Assembly (NCBI GenBank): GCA_031376885.1
Contig: JANMEL010000110.1
Location: 1-64,000 of the forward strand
Length of the DNA: 64,000 nucleotides
From: Chamaesiphon sp031376885
GTDB taxonomy: Bacteria; Cyanobacteriota; Cyanobacteriia; Cyanobacteriales; Chamaesiphonaceae
Reading direction: 5' to 3'
Within the stretch, counting starts at the first letter, position 1. Each line of letters begins with the position of its first letter. The position numbers were made by a program, and so were the translations under genes. Below the pieces are notes generated by a model. It was given only the letters and a program-made list of their open reading frames with translations, searched no databases and had not been told where the DNA came from. Below are positions 34,926-42,830 of this stretch, in pieces.

Positions 34926-35071
34926 ATGACTTTTGAATTGGGAATGGCTTTAGACATTTTCAATGGACAAATAGACAGGGGTGTAGAATTCCCCGAAGCA
35001 ACCCTTTCGAGCATTTGAAAATGTATACCGTATCTCAAGATGAGCTAACAGCAGCCTATGACAACCAATAA
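34926..35071 (+). pseudogene. Frameshifted small gene
   Basis: ATG 34926 encodes MTFELGMALDIFNGQIDRGV and then EFPEATL before stopping; the last part (YTVSQDELTAAYDNQ, ending at 35071) is readable in a different frame. Together they look like one ~48-residue protein broken near 35005-35030. The end overlaps the next gene's start by 14 bp. It may also be a sequencing error. Confidence 0.5.
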
Positions 35072-35495
35072 ATCCACAAAATCAATAAGTTCAATTGAGT
35101 TATTTGAAACATCAGAGTGGGAAAGATTAGAAGCTTATGAGTTGAAGATTGAGTCTAATATCACAGAATTACCATTACAAGACTACCTATACCAAAAAGC
35201 ATTAATTAAACAGTTCGCCCGAAATATTTCTGAAGGAAAGCCATTAGTACCAACCGAAATGTTGTCTGATGCTCCCTGTTCTAATCTTCGTGCTAACGAA
35301 CACTGGGAATATCTCCAAAGACATCGGTCGGCTATCTTTACTGCTTTTGAAAAAGGAGAGTTGATTCAAGGCTGGATTTTACATGACGATTACCCCGAAT
35401 TTTTAGCAGCCATTGGAAAAAAGAGAAAAATCAGAACAGCTCTTTCAAAGAACGGTCAAAATGGATATTACCAAGCAATAATGACCGAGCCATAA
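35058..35495 (+). CDS. Hypothetical protein, 145 residues
   Basis: Unknown, soluble, helical (SSIELFETSEWERLEAYELK; LQDYLYQKALIKQFARNI), with a C-terminal HRSAIFTAFEKGELIQGWIL. Overlaps the tail of the frameshifted small gene, which suggests translational coupling. No catalytic signature. Confidence 0.6.
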   Translation: MTTNKSTKSISSIELFETSEWERLEAYELKIESNITELPLQDYLYQKALIKQFARNISEGKPLVPTEMLSDAPCSNLRANEHWEYLQRHRSAIFTAFEKGELIQGWILHDDYPEFLAAIGKKRKIRTALSKNGQNGYYQAIMTEP

Positions 35496-35785
35496 ATCCC
35501 CATCTCTATGGCAGACCACACCCTAGTTTGAAGTGGAGCTGACCGCGCTAGCTTCCCAGTGGTGGCACATGCAACATTCCTAGTTTGGACACATGCAAGC
35601 CCCCTAGTGCTTAGTTGCCACACACGGGCTGTTTTATTATGCTTCCGGTGTCAAGGGCTGCGCGAGTGGCGGTCTTTAGTGCTTAGTGACATTAATCGGC
35701 ACGACCCGCCACCCTTGACACCTACAGAAACTAGTGGGGGCAGCCCGCGTGTTGGGTTGTTGTTATCTCCTACTCGGTTGTTGCT
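35496..35785. other. GC-rich gene-free stretch with long-range dyads
   Basis: No believable frame. Holds repeated words (TAGTTTG, ACATGCAA, AGTGCTTAG) and a large hairpin at 35647-35722: GGTGTCAAGGG with CCCTTGACACC (11 bp) enclosing GTGGCGG with CCGCCAC (7 bp). Parts of this stretch reappear at 43543-43590. It could encode a structured RNA. Confidence 0.5.
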
Positions 35786-36118
35786 ATGTCTCGTACTCCT
35801 GTTGCTATTGATTGCGTTGTTTGGTTTAGTCTCGCTGACCGTGCGGGAGCTGTCGATCGTTCCATTCGGGTTAGCGATCGTGCGTTCACTGGTTGGGTGG
35901 TCGAGCCTATATTTGAGTCCTATGATGCGGCGCGGGATTTTGCGGCTCGTGCTGGTACGGTTATCGGTTACGGGGTGTGTTGTCGGCGGTGTCTCCCTGT
36001 TGTTTGTGGGTGCGTCACCTATACAGAGCCGTGGTCATGCTCGGTGCCTTGCGCTGCTCCTGGTGCTGAGTTGTCCCTCGGTGCAGCTTCTCGCGGCAGT
36101 CGGGCGGTCATCCGCTAG
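35786..36118 (+). CDS. Possible Cys-rich protein of biased composition, 110 residues
   Basis: MSRTPVAIDCVVWFSLADRA then DRAFTGWVVEPIFESYDAAR reads like real protein for ~65 residues; CCRRCLPVVCGCVTY could be a metal site. Like the SLOG-like gene it is G/T-rich on the coding strand. An overlapping hydrophobic frame (35559-36152) covers the same DNA but looks like a shadow. Low certainty. Confidence 0.35.
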   Translation: MSRTPVAIDCVVWFSLADRAGAVDRSIRVSDRAFTGWVVEPIFESYDAARDFAARAGTVIGYGVCCRRCLPVVCGCVTYTEPWSCSVPCAAPGAELSLGAASRGSRAVIR

Positions 36119-36427
36119 GGAGTTGGGGGCTAGTCCCCCTTTTTTGAGTTGAGAATTGAGAATTAAGAATTAAGAATGGGGATAAAGATTAATGTCAATC
36201 ATCTAATTTTGATATGCTTTATTTGTCTAGATTTTATTTATATCTAAACTATAAAAATAGATTTTAAAAGATATTTAACTATCAATTTATTAGCTATTAA
36301 TTATTAGTTAAAAGTTGATAATTATGATAAAATAGTAATGTATTCAAGACAAAGCGATCGCCACCCTAGGAAAGTTAAGCGATCGCTAAGTCAATCCCAA
36401 ACCAAAAAATCAAGGACTAATCTCAGT
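36119..36427. other. AT-rich leader with heptamer repeats, upstream of OB-like copy 1
   Basis: 36146-36175 is a run of AATTGAG/AATTAAG heptamers. The part next to the gene (36325-36427) resembles the leader of the second copy at 48846-48947: (G/T)ATAAAATAGT.ATGTA, then GACAA.GCGA and GTTAAGCGATCGC with HIP1 sites. The shared leader is the likely promoter. Confidence 0.5.
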
Positions 36428-36877
36428 ATGAAACTAATCGAAGCCCGTGTAAATGGTAATCCCCGCCAAGTTAGCACCAAATATGGTGATAAGTCAGTTC
36501 TGGATGTCGTCACCAGTGAGGGCGACTATACCATCTGGCGACCCGCTGGGGACATGGAAGTGATGGGACGGATTAATGGGGAACGGGTATCAATTACCCT
36601 CGACTCCAAAGGCAAAGCCTCATTAGTCGAACATGCTAGCACCAAGCCCCAACAGGCTGCTCTGTCTCAACAGGCACCAATGGGCTTCAACGTTCCCCCA
36701 GAACAACCCAGCCGTAGCGCAGAGATCGTTGATTATATCGAGCGACTGGGGAAGCTCTATAGCCGCTGCTTAACTACCGCTGCGACTATGCCCACCAGCA
36801 TCGAACTAGAATCCACCGCTGTGAAAGATATCGCCACCACGATGTTTATCCAAACAGTCCGCCATTTTAGCCTCTAA
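36428..36877 (+). CDS. OB-fold-like small protein, copy 1
   Basis: 149 residues from ATG 36428 (the frame is open upstream, but the paralogue fixes the start). MKLIEARVNGNPRQVSTKYG, VLDVVTSEGDYTIWRPAGD and GERVSITLDSKGKASLVEH look like a five-strand OB barrel, followed by a linker and a C-terminal helix. About 70% identical to the gene at 48948-49388. A single-strand DNA-binding role would fit the plasmid setting but is inferred. Confidence 0.75.
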   Translation: MKLIEARVNGNPRQVSTKYGDKSVLDVVTSEGDYTIWRPAGDMEVMGRINGERVSITLDSKGKASLVEHASTKPQQAALSQQAPMGFNVPPEQPSRSAEIVDYIERLGKLYSRCLTTAATMPTSIELESTAVKDIATTMFIQTVRHFSL

Positions 36878-36932
36878 TCCTTAACTACCATCCAGCCTCA
36901 CATCGGGGCTGGTATATCCCCCACTAGAAATC

Positions 36933-37121
36933 ATGAAACCAATCGAAATTAACGACCCTCAACAGACTACTCTTGCAGCAATTGAACTCAACATATCAGA
37001 CGAAATTGACGCATATAACGATGCTGTAGCCACTGGTAACAATGAGTTAGCCCAGATGATTCATTTGAATATCCAAGGGCTAAAGCGGCGGCGAGAATTT
37101 TGGCTCAAGCAAACCATCTAA
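36933..37121 (+). CDS. Small helical protein, 62 residues
   Basis: MKPIEINDPQQTTLAAIELN then AVATGNNELAQMIHLNIQGLKRRREFWLKQ; two helices with a basic C-terminus. Unknown. Operon-like spacing (55 bp) after the OB-like gene. Confidence 0.55.
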   Translation: MKPIEINDPQQTTLAAIELNISDEIDAYNDAVATGNNELAQMIHLNIQGLKRRREFWLKQTI

Positions 37122-37127
37122 AATAGA

Positions 37128-37163
37128 GATATCCCCGCCAGCGACCAAACTAACGGGGATATC
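37128..37163. terminator. 10-bp hairpin between two small genes
   Basis: GATATCCCCG (37128-37137) and CGGGGATATC (37154-37163) are exact complements with a 16-base loop. No T-run follows, so it may be an attenuator or processing site. Confidence 0.5.
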
Positions 37164-37205
37164 AGCGGCTAGGAACCGCTCAAACGAAAAACTATTACTA
37201 ACATC

Positions 37206-37475
37206 ATGACACAATCACGAGAACCGAACGATCGCGACCTTTACACCCGCGTTGCGGCACTAGAATATCAACTCACTGAAATCCAAAACACTCAAGCTCA
37301 GTTACGGGCGACAATCGCCCCTGGTGGTTATATTACCGATGCCTTTGAAAGAGTAGTCGAGCGGATCGATGAGGTAGAGAATCGGCTCAATGCCCGAATG
37401 GATGAACAATTTGCTGAGGTGAACACCAAGCTCGACATCATCATTCGGGGAATGACCGGAATGGGACAAGAGTAA
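37206..37475 (+). CDS. Coiled-coil protein, 89 residues
   Basis: YTRVAALEYQLTEIQNTQAQ and VVERIDEVENRLNARMDEQF give two coiled-coil segments linked by APGGYITDAF. Unknown family; likely an oligomeric adaptor. Last gene of the 36.4-37.5 kb group. Confidence 0.6.
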   Translation: MTQSREPNDRDLYTRVAALEYQLTEIQNTQAQLRATIAPGGYITDAFERVVERIDEVENRLNARMDEQFAEVNTKLDIIIRGMTGMGQE

Positions 37476-37595
37476 GCACTAAAACATCAGTTACTACCTC
37501 AGCAATTTAGATTTTTGGGGTAGTAACTCAAATCGGTATCCTACGGTTATTATTCACCATGTTTTGATTCACGATATTTTAATTGAGGTTAACAG

Positions 37596-37639
37596 ATGAG
37601 AAAACCGAAGTCGGAGATTTCTGAAGCTGTCCATGAAAA
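37596..37639 (+). pseudogene. 5' fragment of a HigA-type antitoxin gene
   Basis: The first ~13 codons (MRKPKSEISEAVHE) are nearly identical to the start of the intact gene at 51023 (MRKPKSEIAEAVHE). The match ends where the duplicated block shared with 47.85 kb begins (about 37640). Confidence 0.8.
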
Positions 37640-37686
37640 TCCCCCTTTTTTCGTGCATTCTCATCGTCCGCCTTGAAACCCTTGGA

Positions 37687-38073
37687 TTAGCTTTGGTTGA
37701 CTGATAATTGAAGATCGACAGCATTAAGATAAGCACGATCATTTTGAGCATCTGGAGTTAATTGATTTGCATCGATTGCTGCTTTAACTAAATCTTTGGC
37801 AGTAATTGTTTTGCTAGAAGTAGCAGATTGCAATGAACTAAAACCAGGAATACCTTGCATCCGATACTCACCTTGATAAGCAAGATAAACCAATGTAAAC
37901 GGGGTGAGTTTTTTGTTGACAGCAGCATTATTGACGATTCTCCAAAGGAGAGGCTCCGCCAACGATCCTGTAGACATCGCAATCTGTTCGGTTCTGGTTT
38001 CCGCCTTTACAGATGTAGTTGCAGCTAAAGATAGACAAACGATTGATAAACCGACAAGTGCAAAGCGTTTCAT
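37687..38073 (-). CDS. Secreted protein of unknown function, copy 1 (with 24-bp insertion)
   Basis: 128 residues with a signal peptide (MKRFALVGLSIVCLSLAATT, cleavage after VKA). The mature part is small: FTLVYLAYQGEYRMQGIPGF and LVKAAIDANQLTPDAQNDRA. Identical in most positions to the copy at 47897-48259, but it carries eight extra residues (LAEPLLWR) encoded by a 24-bp repeat element inserted in frame. Unknown role, periplasmic or extracellular. Confidence 0.78.
   Translation of the reverse strand: MKRFALVGLSIVCLSLAATTSVKAETRTEQIAMSTGSLAEPLLWRIVNNAAVNKKLTPFTLVYLAYQGEYRMQGIPGFSSLQSATSSKTITAKDLVKAAIDANQLTPDAQNDRAYLNAVDLQLSVNQS
37939..37962. repeat. 24-bp dispersed repeat inserted in the copy-1 secreted gene
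   Basis: Comparison with 48.15 kb, where the same site is uninterrupted, defines the insertion exactly. The element (AGAGGCTCCGCCAA at its right end) recurs in opposite orientation at 38260-38283. Confidence 0.88.
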
Positions 38074-38189
38074 CTGTGGGAACCTCTTAGTTGTTGACCT
38101 TGATTACTACTATGAGGCTCTTACCTGAGTCTACCTTGATAGATTACTGAGAAATTGATAAGAAAAGACCGTGGCTAAATTAAGGATAT

Positions 38190-38645
38190 TCATTGTTTAC
38201 TCGATTGGGGAAAACTCAAGGCATCAATCGTCCAATTTTCACCTTGTCGGACTAATTCGTTGGCGGAGCCTCTCCCGTGGAGAATCGAAATTGGAACTTC
38301 TCGCTCGGATGTGAGGATGAGGGTGACATCGAAAGCATGGGCATCACCTTCAGGAAGCGATACTGGTAACAACAGTCGTTTGTGCTTGTCGATTTGGTGC
38401 TTCTGTACGAGTTTCTGAAGCTGTTTTTGAGAAATTGACTGTTGAAACCTCGCAGAAGTCAAACTATAAGCTGTCTCCAAATCTCCCATTGCTAGGTAAT
38501 TAAAAAATTTACCCAGCAGTTCCGGTATTCCCTCAGTCGCGGTAGATAACACGGCAGCAAAGCCAATCCACAGGAGTAATGCGATTGCACCAACAATCGC
38601 AGCACCGATACCCAAGTACGAAAGATAAGGCTGAAGTGTTTCCAT
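38190..38645 (-). CDS. Membrane-anchored protein with NTF2-like domain
   Basis: 151 residues. One transmembrane helix (IGAAIVGAIALLLWIGFAAV, about 12-32), then FFNYLAMGDLETAYSLTSAR and a beta-rich part (FDVTLILTSEREVPISIL), the pattern of NTF2/DUF4864-like folds. LHGRGSAN near the C-terminus is encoded by the dispersed 24-bp repeat (38260-38283), another in-frame insertion. Same strand as the FinO-like gene, adjoining directly. Confidence 0.65.
   Translation of the reverse strand: METLQPYLSYLGIGAAIVGAIALLLWIGFAAVLSTATEGIPELLGKFFNYLAMGDLETAYSLTSARFQQSISQKQLQKLVQKHQIDKHKRLLLPVSLPEGDAHAFDVTLILTSEREVPISILHGRGSANELVRQGENWTIDALSFPQSSKQ
38260..38283. repeat. 24-bp dispersed repeat, second copy, in frame
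   Basis: Matches the reverse complement of 37939-37962 at 22 of 24 positions. It lies inside the NTF2-like gene and adds about eight residues without breaking the frame. Confidence 0.82.
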
Positions 38646-38951
38646 TTATGCTTCATCCCCTACTGATTCTTCCGGTGAGGGTTTTGGTTTCTTCTCAAAA
38701 ATCTGAATGCCTGCATCCACGACTTCTAAGCCTTGACTACCTTTACCCAACTTCCCACTAATCGCCCCCGCCCACATGTCAAACCCTGCCGCATTAGCTT
38801 CAGCTTTTCGCCAGCTTTTGGCATTGAGGATCGCGGTGAACGCGATCCCATTTTGGTCGGTAAGTTCGACCCCGACTTTTTTGTCGGGTAATGGCTTGGC
38901 TTGGGGCAATTCGGAAAATTTAAGCACGATTTCGGATTTAGCTGAGGACAT
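38646..38951 (-). CDS. FinO-like (cyanobacterial fertility-inhibition-like) protein
   Basis: About 101 residues from ATG 38951 (GTG at 38972 possible). KSEIVLKFSELPQAKPLPDK, FTAILNAKSWRKAEAN, FDMWAGAISGKLGK and the ending GIQIFEKKPK resemble small cyanobacterial proteins annotated as FinO-like, from memory. A link to transfer control is plausible in this context, but RNA binding is not shown. Confidence 0.6.
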   Translation of the reverse strand: MSSAKSEIVLKFSELPQAKPLPDKKVGVELTDQNGIAFTAILNAKSWRKAEANAAGFDMWAGAISGKLGKGSQGLEVVDAGIQIFEKKPKPSPEESVGDEA

Positions 38952-39133
38952 GTTTGAATCTGATAACTCCACAAGATCTAATTTTAAATTATAAGGGAGA
39001 GGATTTTTTAGACGATTCTCTTACAAGAGATTACTACCAAAGGCTGAATGACGAGTAAATTTACCATAATTAGTCAATTATTCTAGCAAATAAAATGACC
39101 TAATTAATTTGAACGACTAAAGATATTTAATGT

Positions 39134-39159
39134 TAAAATATTAGAGAATATCTATTTTA
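39134..39159. promoter_or_regulatory. AT-rich dyad before the Rpn-type gene
   Basis: TAAAATA (39134-39140) and TATTTTA (39153-39159) flank 12 bases and end three bases before the ATG at 39163. The arrangement resembles the dyad at the SLOG-like gene start. Confidence 0.45.
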
Positions 39160-39162
39160 ACT

Positions 39163-40014
39163 ATGCGTCGAGATTCAATATTTTATCAGTTATTTAGACA
39201 ATTACCGACTCTATTATTTGAGCTAATACATCAAGCTCCTGACAATGCCGAGCAATATACTTTTGATTCAGTAGAAGTCAAGGAAACAGCTTTTAGAATT
39301 GATGGAGTATTTATCCCCCCATCACCATCAGGCATCGTCTATTTTTGTGAGGTACAGTTTCAATTAGATGAATTATTATACGAACGGATGCTAAGTGAGA
39401 TATCGATCTACACTTATCGCAATCGTTCGAGATTTGCCAATTGGCAAGCAGTGGTAATTTATCCAACTCGGACTATGGAACAGTCTCGCACTGACATGGT
39501 GGAGGAGATGTTAGCTAGTGGGCGAATTAAGCGAGTATATTTGAATGAGTTAGGAGCGGTAGAAGAGTTAGCAATTGGCTTGGGTTTGATGGTATTAACG
39601 ACCCTAGAAGGTGATTCTGCTACTCAATCGGCGATCGGTTTAATCCAACGGGCACAGGGCGAACGAGGTATAATCGATCTAGTCTCCACAATTATGGTTT
39701 ACAAGTTTAGTAATTTAAGCAGGGATGAGGTGGATGGGATGTTAGGGATTAAGTTAGAACAAACACGGGTTTATCAAGATGCCAAGGCTGAGGGTGAAAC
39801 GATTGGTGAGGTTCGCGGTTTAGAACGCGGACGTACTGAAGGAGAACAAGCATTAGTATTAAAACTTCTAACTCGTAAGCTAGGCAAGATCGAGCCGGAA
39901 ATTAAAGCACAAGTAAGTAATCTGAACCTCGAAAAAATTGAATCTTTAGGTGAGGATTTATTAGATTTCACTCAAATGAGCGATTTACTAGCTTGGTTAG
40001 AGGCTAATAATTAA
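39163..40014 (+). CDS. Rpn-family PD-(D/E)XK nuclease/putative transposase (DUF2887 + DUF4351)
   Basis: 283 residues. FYQLFRQLPTLLFELI, YTFDSVEVKETAFRIDGVFIPP and VYFCEVQFQLDELLYERMLSE contain the PD-(D/E)XK core (D..., then E-V-Q in place of ExK). IYTYRNRSRFANWQAVVIYP follows, and a DUF4351 tail (LKLLTRKLGKI, LEKIESLGEDLLDF). Such Rpn-type proteins promote recombination and many are linked to DNA cleavage. A 3' fragment of a close relative lies at 29313-29585. Confidence 0.87.
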   Translation: MRRDSIFYQLFRQLPTLLFELIHQAPDNAEQYTFDSVEVKETAFRIDGVFIPPSPSGIVYFCEVQFQLDELLYERMLSEISIYTYRNRSRFANWQAVVIYPTRTMEQSRTDMVEEMLASGRIKRVYLNELGAVEELAIGLGLMVLTTLEGDSATQSAIGLIQRAQGERGIIDLVSTIMVYKFSNLSRDEVDGMLGIKLEQTRVYQDAKAEGETIGEVRGLERGRTEGEQALVLKLLTRKLGKIEPEIKAQVSNLNLEKIESLGEDLLDFTQMSDLLAWLEANN

Positions 40015-40071
40015 TTTTAGCCATTTTGCTAATGCCAGCCTCAATACTATAAGGCTGGTATTAGCTCAACT

Positions 40072-40698
40072 TTAATTACTCACCGTCTGAATTTGTCTGG
40101 TTGAAATTGTTAGCATCAAAGATTTCAGACGAGCAAATTCACTCGCATTCATCTGTGAAACCTTGCAAGTGAAATTATTCTTCACTAGTTCGCTAATATC
40201 TGGCTGTGTTAATCCCAAAGATTTACCGAGGGTGGAAATCTCTGTTATTCGATAATTATCGATTACTGGTTTTGGTTGAGACTCAGTTTTAGGGGCGATG
40301 CCCTGAGCCTGCCGAAAGGTACTGCACTTGGAACCATCGTCATCTTCATCGGGAGAGATTGCCAACAGGTTGCAAATCCCGTAGCGGCGGTAATAGGTAA
40401 GCGCAGAGCCGAGTTTCTGAGGGTCGCTAAGAATTGGCAGTGGTAGTATGGATTCAAATCTATCGCCAGTCGGAGCATGAATTAAAATTGTTTTCAATAC
40501 AGGCGTACCATTCTCGATTTCAGTCGGTTGAATCAACAGCAAACCACTCGCCGCCAGTGCATCGGAAATCGCGTCTAGAATGCTGTCTAAACATGCGTAC
40601 TTAGATTTGTAGTGTGGGTTAGTCTTGGTTTTGGCGATCGGCTTGAATTTGAGGAGAGCGATTTTTTTCGGGGGAGATAGACAATAACATTCACGATG
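40072..40698 (-). pseudogene. ERF-family ssDNA-annealing recombinase, 5'-truncated
   Basis: The frame is open from 40698 to the stop at 40072. The family core is intact: KFKPIAKTKTNPHYKSKYAC, LDAISDALAASGLLLIQ and KLGSALTYYRRYGICNLLAI then SPDEDDDG. No ATG, GTG or TTG precedes the conserved region; the first usable start (TTG 40542) would delete 30 conserved residues. The 5' end therefore seems lost at a junction marked by a 25-bp inverted repeat (40653-40677). ERF proteins anneal single strands in phage-type recombination. Confidence 0.8.
40653..40677. repeat. 25-bp inverted repeat, left copy
   Basis: Exact reverse complement of 43504-43528. It lies in the truncated 5' part of the ERF gene. 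The pair encloses the FimB-like recombinase and the IS. Confidence 0.9.
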
Positions 40699-40704
40699 CT
40701 ACAG

Positions 40705-41337
40705 TTAACCATCCCACAGCCCTTGAAACTTCGTAGAAGCTAATTCCGTATAACGCACTGTATGTTGAATATTGTTATGCCCCAGATAGCTCTGAATTGT
40801 CCGAGTATCAATACCGCGATTAGCCAGATAGTAACCTGTGCCGTGCCGCAGCATGTGAGCATGAACGGGCATTGGTAAACTAGCCAACTCACCAGCCCGC
40901 TCGACAATGCCACTGACGGTATCATGAGCTAATGGCCCAGATCGTGAAGACTGGAAAACATAGGGACTAGGCGGATAATCTCGTTGCAGCTTCCGAAGTG
41001 ACCGAATCTCATCCCCATATAGCGGTTGCACCGAAGGAGTTCCCTTCTTGACTCGCTTGACATAAATCGTCCCTCCATTAAAATCGATCTGCGTCCATTG
41101 CAATGCTGATGCTTCAGCCACACGCAATCCATGACGATAGATGAGCAAAATTAAAGTTGAGTCTCGATGAGCGTGGCGACCCTTGCCTTTTTTAACTGCC
41201 GATCGCATCGCTTCAATTTCTGCCGATAACAAATATTCTCTAGTTCTAACTTCAGAATACTTGCGAGAATTAGGAGATTTAGAAGTTCGCTTTTCGGTTT
41301 TACCAACTTTCGATAGTTGGAGGGTTTCTAATGTCAT
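40705..41337 (-). CDS. Short tyrosine recombinase, FimB/FimE-like
   Basis: 210 residues, i.e. a catalytic domain with almost no core-binding arm, as in FimB/FimE invertases. Catalytic residues: Arg72 in YRHGLRVAEA, Lys near 97, His161 and Arg164 in HAHMLRHGTG, His187 in YLGHNN, and Tyr196 in VRYTE. FimB-type enzymes invert promoter DNA; others integrate small cassettes. It is immediately next to the broken ERF end and lies between 25-bp inverted repeats. Confidence 0.9.
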   Translation of the reverse strand: MTLETLQLSKVGKTEKRTSKSPNSRKYSEVRTREYLLSAEIEAMRSAVKKGKGRHAHRDSTLILLIYRHGLRVAEASALQWTQIDFNGGTIYVKRVKKGTPSVQPLYGDEIRSLRKLQRDYPPSPYVFQSSRSGPLAHDTVSGIVERAGELASLPMPVHAHMLRHGTGYYLANRGIDTRTIQSYLGHNNIQHTVRYTELASTKFQGLWDG

Positions 41338-41376
41338 GACTCAACTCCCTGAAAACTGAGAGTATCCACTCCAATT

Positions 41377-41404
41377 TTACCAACTTACACTCCAAAGTTG
41401 GTAA
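41377..41404. promoter_or_regulatory. 10-bp inverted repeat upstream of the FimB-like gene
   Basis: TTACCAACTT (41377-41386) and AAGTTGGTAA (41395-41404) pair exactly around 8 bases, 40 bp before the start codon on the minus strand. TTACCAACTTT occurs again inside the first codons (near 41305). Likely an operator or recombinase-binding site. Confidence 0.65.
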
Positions 41405-41446
41405 ATATATCCAGATCTAGTAACGATCGAATCTTAGCTCGTCGAT

Positions 41447-42829
41447 CTATGCTGCTTGTTTTAAGCCAGGATACCATTGCTTAAATTTACCCTGCAACTC
41501 TTCATTCAAAACCGATATTCTCACCTGAAGTAGCAAATGAGCACCCTTGGGAGTCCATCGCATTTGTTGCTTTTTGACAAACCGTTTGCTAATCACTTGG
41601 TTAACTGTTGATTCCACGAATCCAGTGGCGATAGCTTCACCATTTCGCCACCGTTCTCCATAGTTAGGAATGTAATGTTGATTATTAGCAATATAAGTCT
41701 GAAACTCCATTGCCGTCTTGAAAAGTTTTTTAGTCTCTAATTGGCTATCATCTTCAAACACCTCGATTTCTAAATCATCCACGAGGTGATCGATTGTTTG
41801 TTGCCCTTTAAACACATTTCCATGCCACAAGCACCATTTAATTCGTTCGAGCTGCTTGGGGATGTCTGATGCAGGATCTGTTTGGTTGAGTCCTTTTGCC
41901 ATCTGACTCATCACTGTCAGCCGCATTGTAATGTGAAACCAGTCAAGTAAATACTCGGCATTGGGGTTGAGATATAACTGTAGTTCGCGGAGCTTATTAT
42001 CACCATCTGATAGAAACGTTACTTGTTGATTCATCTGCATTCCTTGAGATTTTAGAACCTCAAAGATCCGCCGTTGGGGTTTGGTATCATAAGAATAAAC
42101 TCCGCCAAATTGCCTGGATGTACCGTCGGCTTTGATGCTCTTACCCACAATCACTTCAAAGTTACTTTTACCCAGCGATTTTTTATCAGTGGAGCGAACG
42201 TATCCTCCATCCAGTCCTAGAACTAAAGGTAGATCTGGTTTGGGTAATTTATCCCATTCTCTTTGACAACCATCAATATATGTACCGTTTTCTTCGCCCA
42301 ACTCATCTTCTAAGCGTTGACCCAATGAGTGCAAGTTGTTTCGGACTGCCGTGGTGTTGATTTCTCCTTCGATTGGGAGTACTTCTTGCAAGAGTTTTAC
42401 CGACAGTCCATAAGACATTAAAGACGCAAACTTTGACTCTAAATACAGCAGTTCTGGAGAAGTGCGCTCGGTAAGTAATTTGGCAACTGGGTTGAAGCTA
42501 CGGGTTAGTTGTTCTTGACATTTGCAATAAAATAGTCGATGACTTTGGATGTGTAATTTGCCAAATAATGTGCGACATACAATCGTTCGCTTGTCTTTGT
42601 GCAATAGCTGATTTTTACAGTGTAAACATGATGAATTCTCTGCCAAGTACGTTGCTACTTGCTGCTCGATTAAGGTGCTTTGGGTCTTTTGGAGTAATGT
42701 TTTTGCTTCAGCTAGACTTAGCCCTAAATTTTCTGGTTGTAAGCTACCACGCTCGATTTGAGCAACTTCTTGGATAACTTGAGTTTGACCATTCTCTAAC
42801 TCAATCACAACCTGAATCTTGATTTTCAT
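41447..42829 (-). CDS. ISKra4-family transposase
   Basis: 460 residues from ATG 42829 (MKIKIQVVIELENGQTQVIQ). The zinc-binding CLHCKNQL and FYCKCQEQL precede the catalytic part: VLGLDGGYVRSTDK (Asp), SDGDNKLRELQLYLN with LLDWFHITMRLTVM (Asp), and a C-terminal YGERWRNGEAIATGFVESTV (Glu), the DDE set of the ISKra4/ISAzba1 group. The open frame extends 5' to 43177, but that part overlaps the other gene and is not coding. The protein appears full length. Confidence 0.87.
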   Translation of the reverse strand: MKIKIQVVIELENGQTQVIQEVAQIERGSLQPENLGLSLAEAKTLLQKTQSTLIEQQVATYLAENSSCLHCKNQLLHKDKRTIVCRTLFGKLHIQSHRLFYCKCQEQLTRSFNPVAKLLTERTSPELLYLESKFASLMSYGLSVKLLQEVLPIEGEINTTAVRNNLHSLGQRLEDELGEENGTYIDGCQREWDKLPKPDLPLVLGLDGGYVRSTDKKSLGKSNFEVIVGKSIKADGTSRQFGGVYSYDTKPQRRIFEVLKSQGMQMNQQVTFLSDGDNKLRELQLYLNPNAEYLLDWFHITMRLTVMSQMAKGLNQTDPASDIPKQLERIKWCLWHGNVFKGQQTIDHLVDDLEIEVFEDDSQLETKKLFKTAMEFQTYIANNQHYIPNYGERWRNGEAIATGFVESTVNQVISKRFVKKQQMRWTPKGAHLLLQVRISVLNEELQGKFKQWYPGLKQAA

Positions 42830-42830
42830 C

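Larger units (their letters stand above)
37640..38184. repeat. Duplicated block, copy 1 (partner at about 47851-48371)
   Basis: Nearly identical to 47851-48371, including the whole secreted-protein gene and its promoter side. Differs by a 24-bp insertion at 37939-37962 and a few substitutions. Each copy has a different half of a HigA-like gene on its left side. Confidence 0.88.

Noticed and set aside
35559..36152. 197-codon very hydrophobic frame
   Set aside because: Leu/Val/Ser-rich reading of G/T-rich DNA, with no sensible start context and overlapping hairpin DNA; the 35786 frame looks more protein-like.
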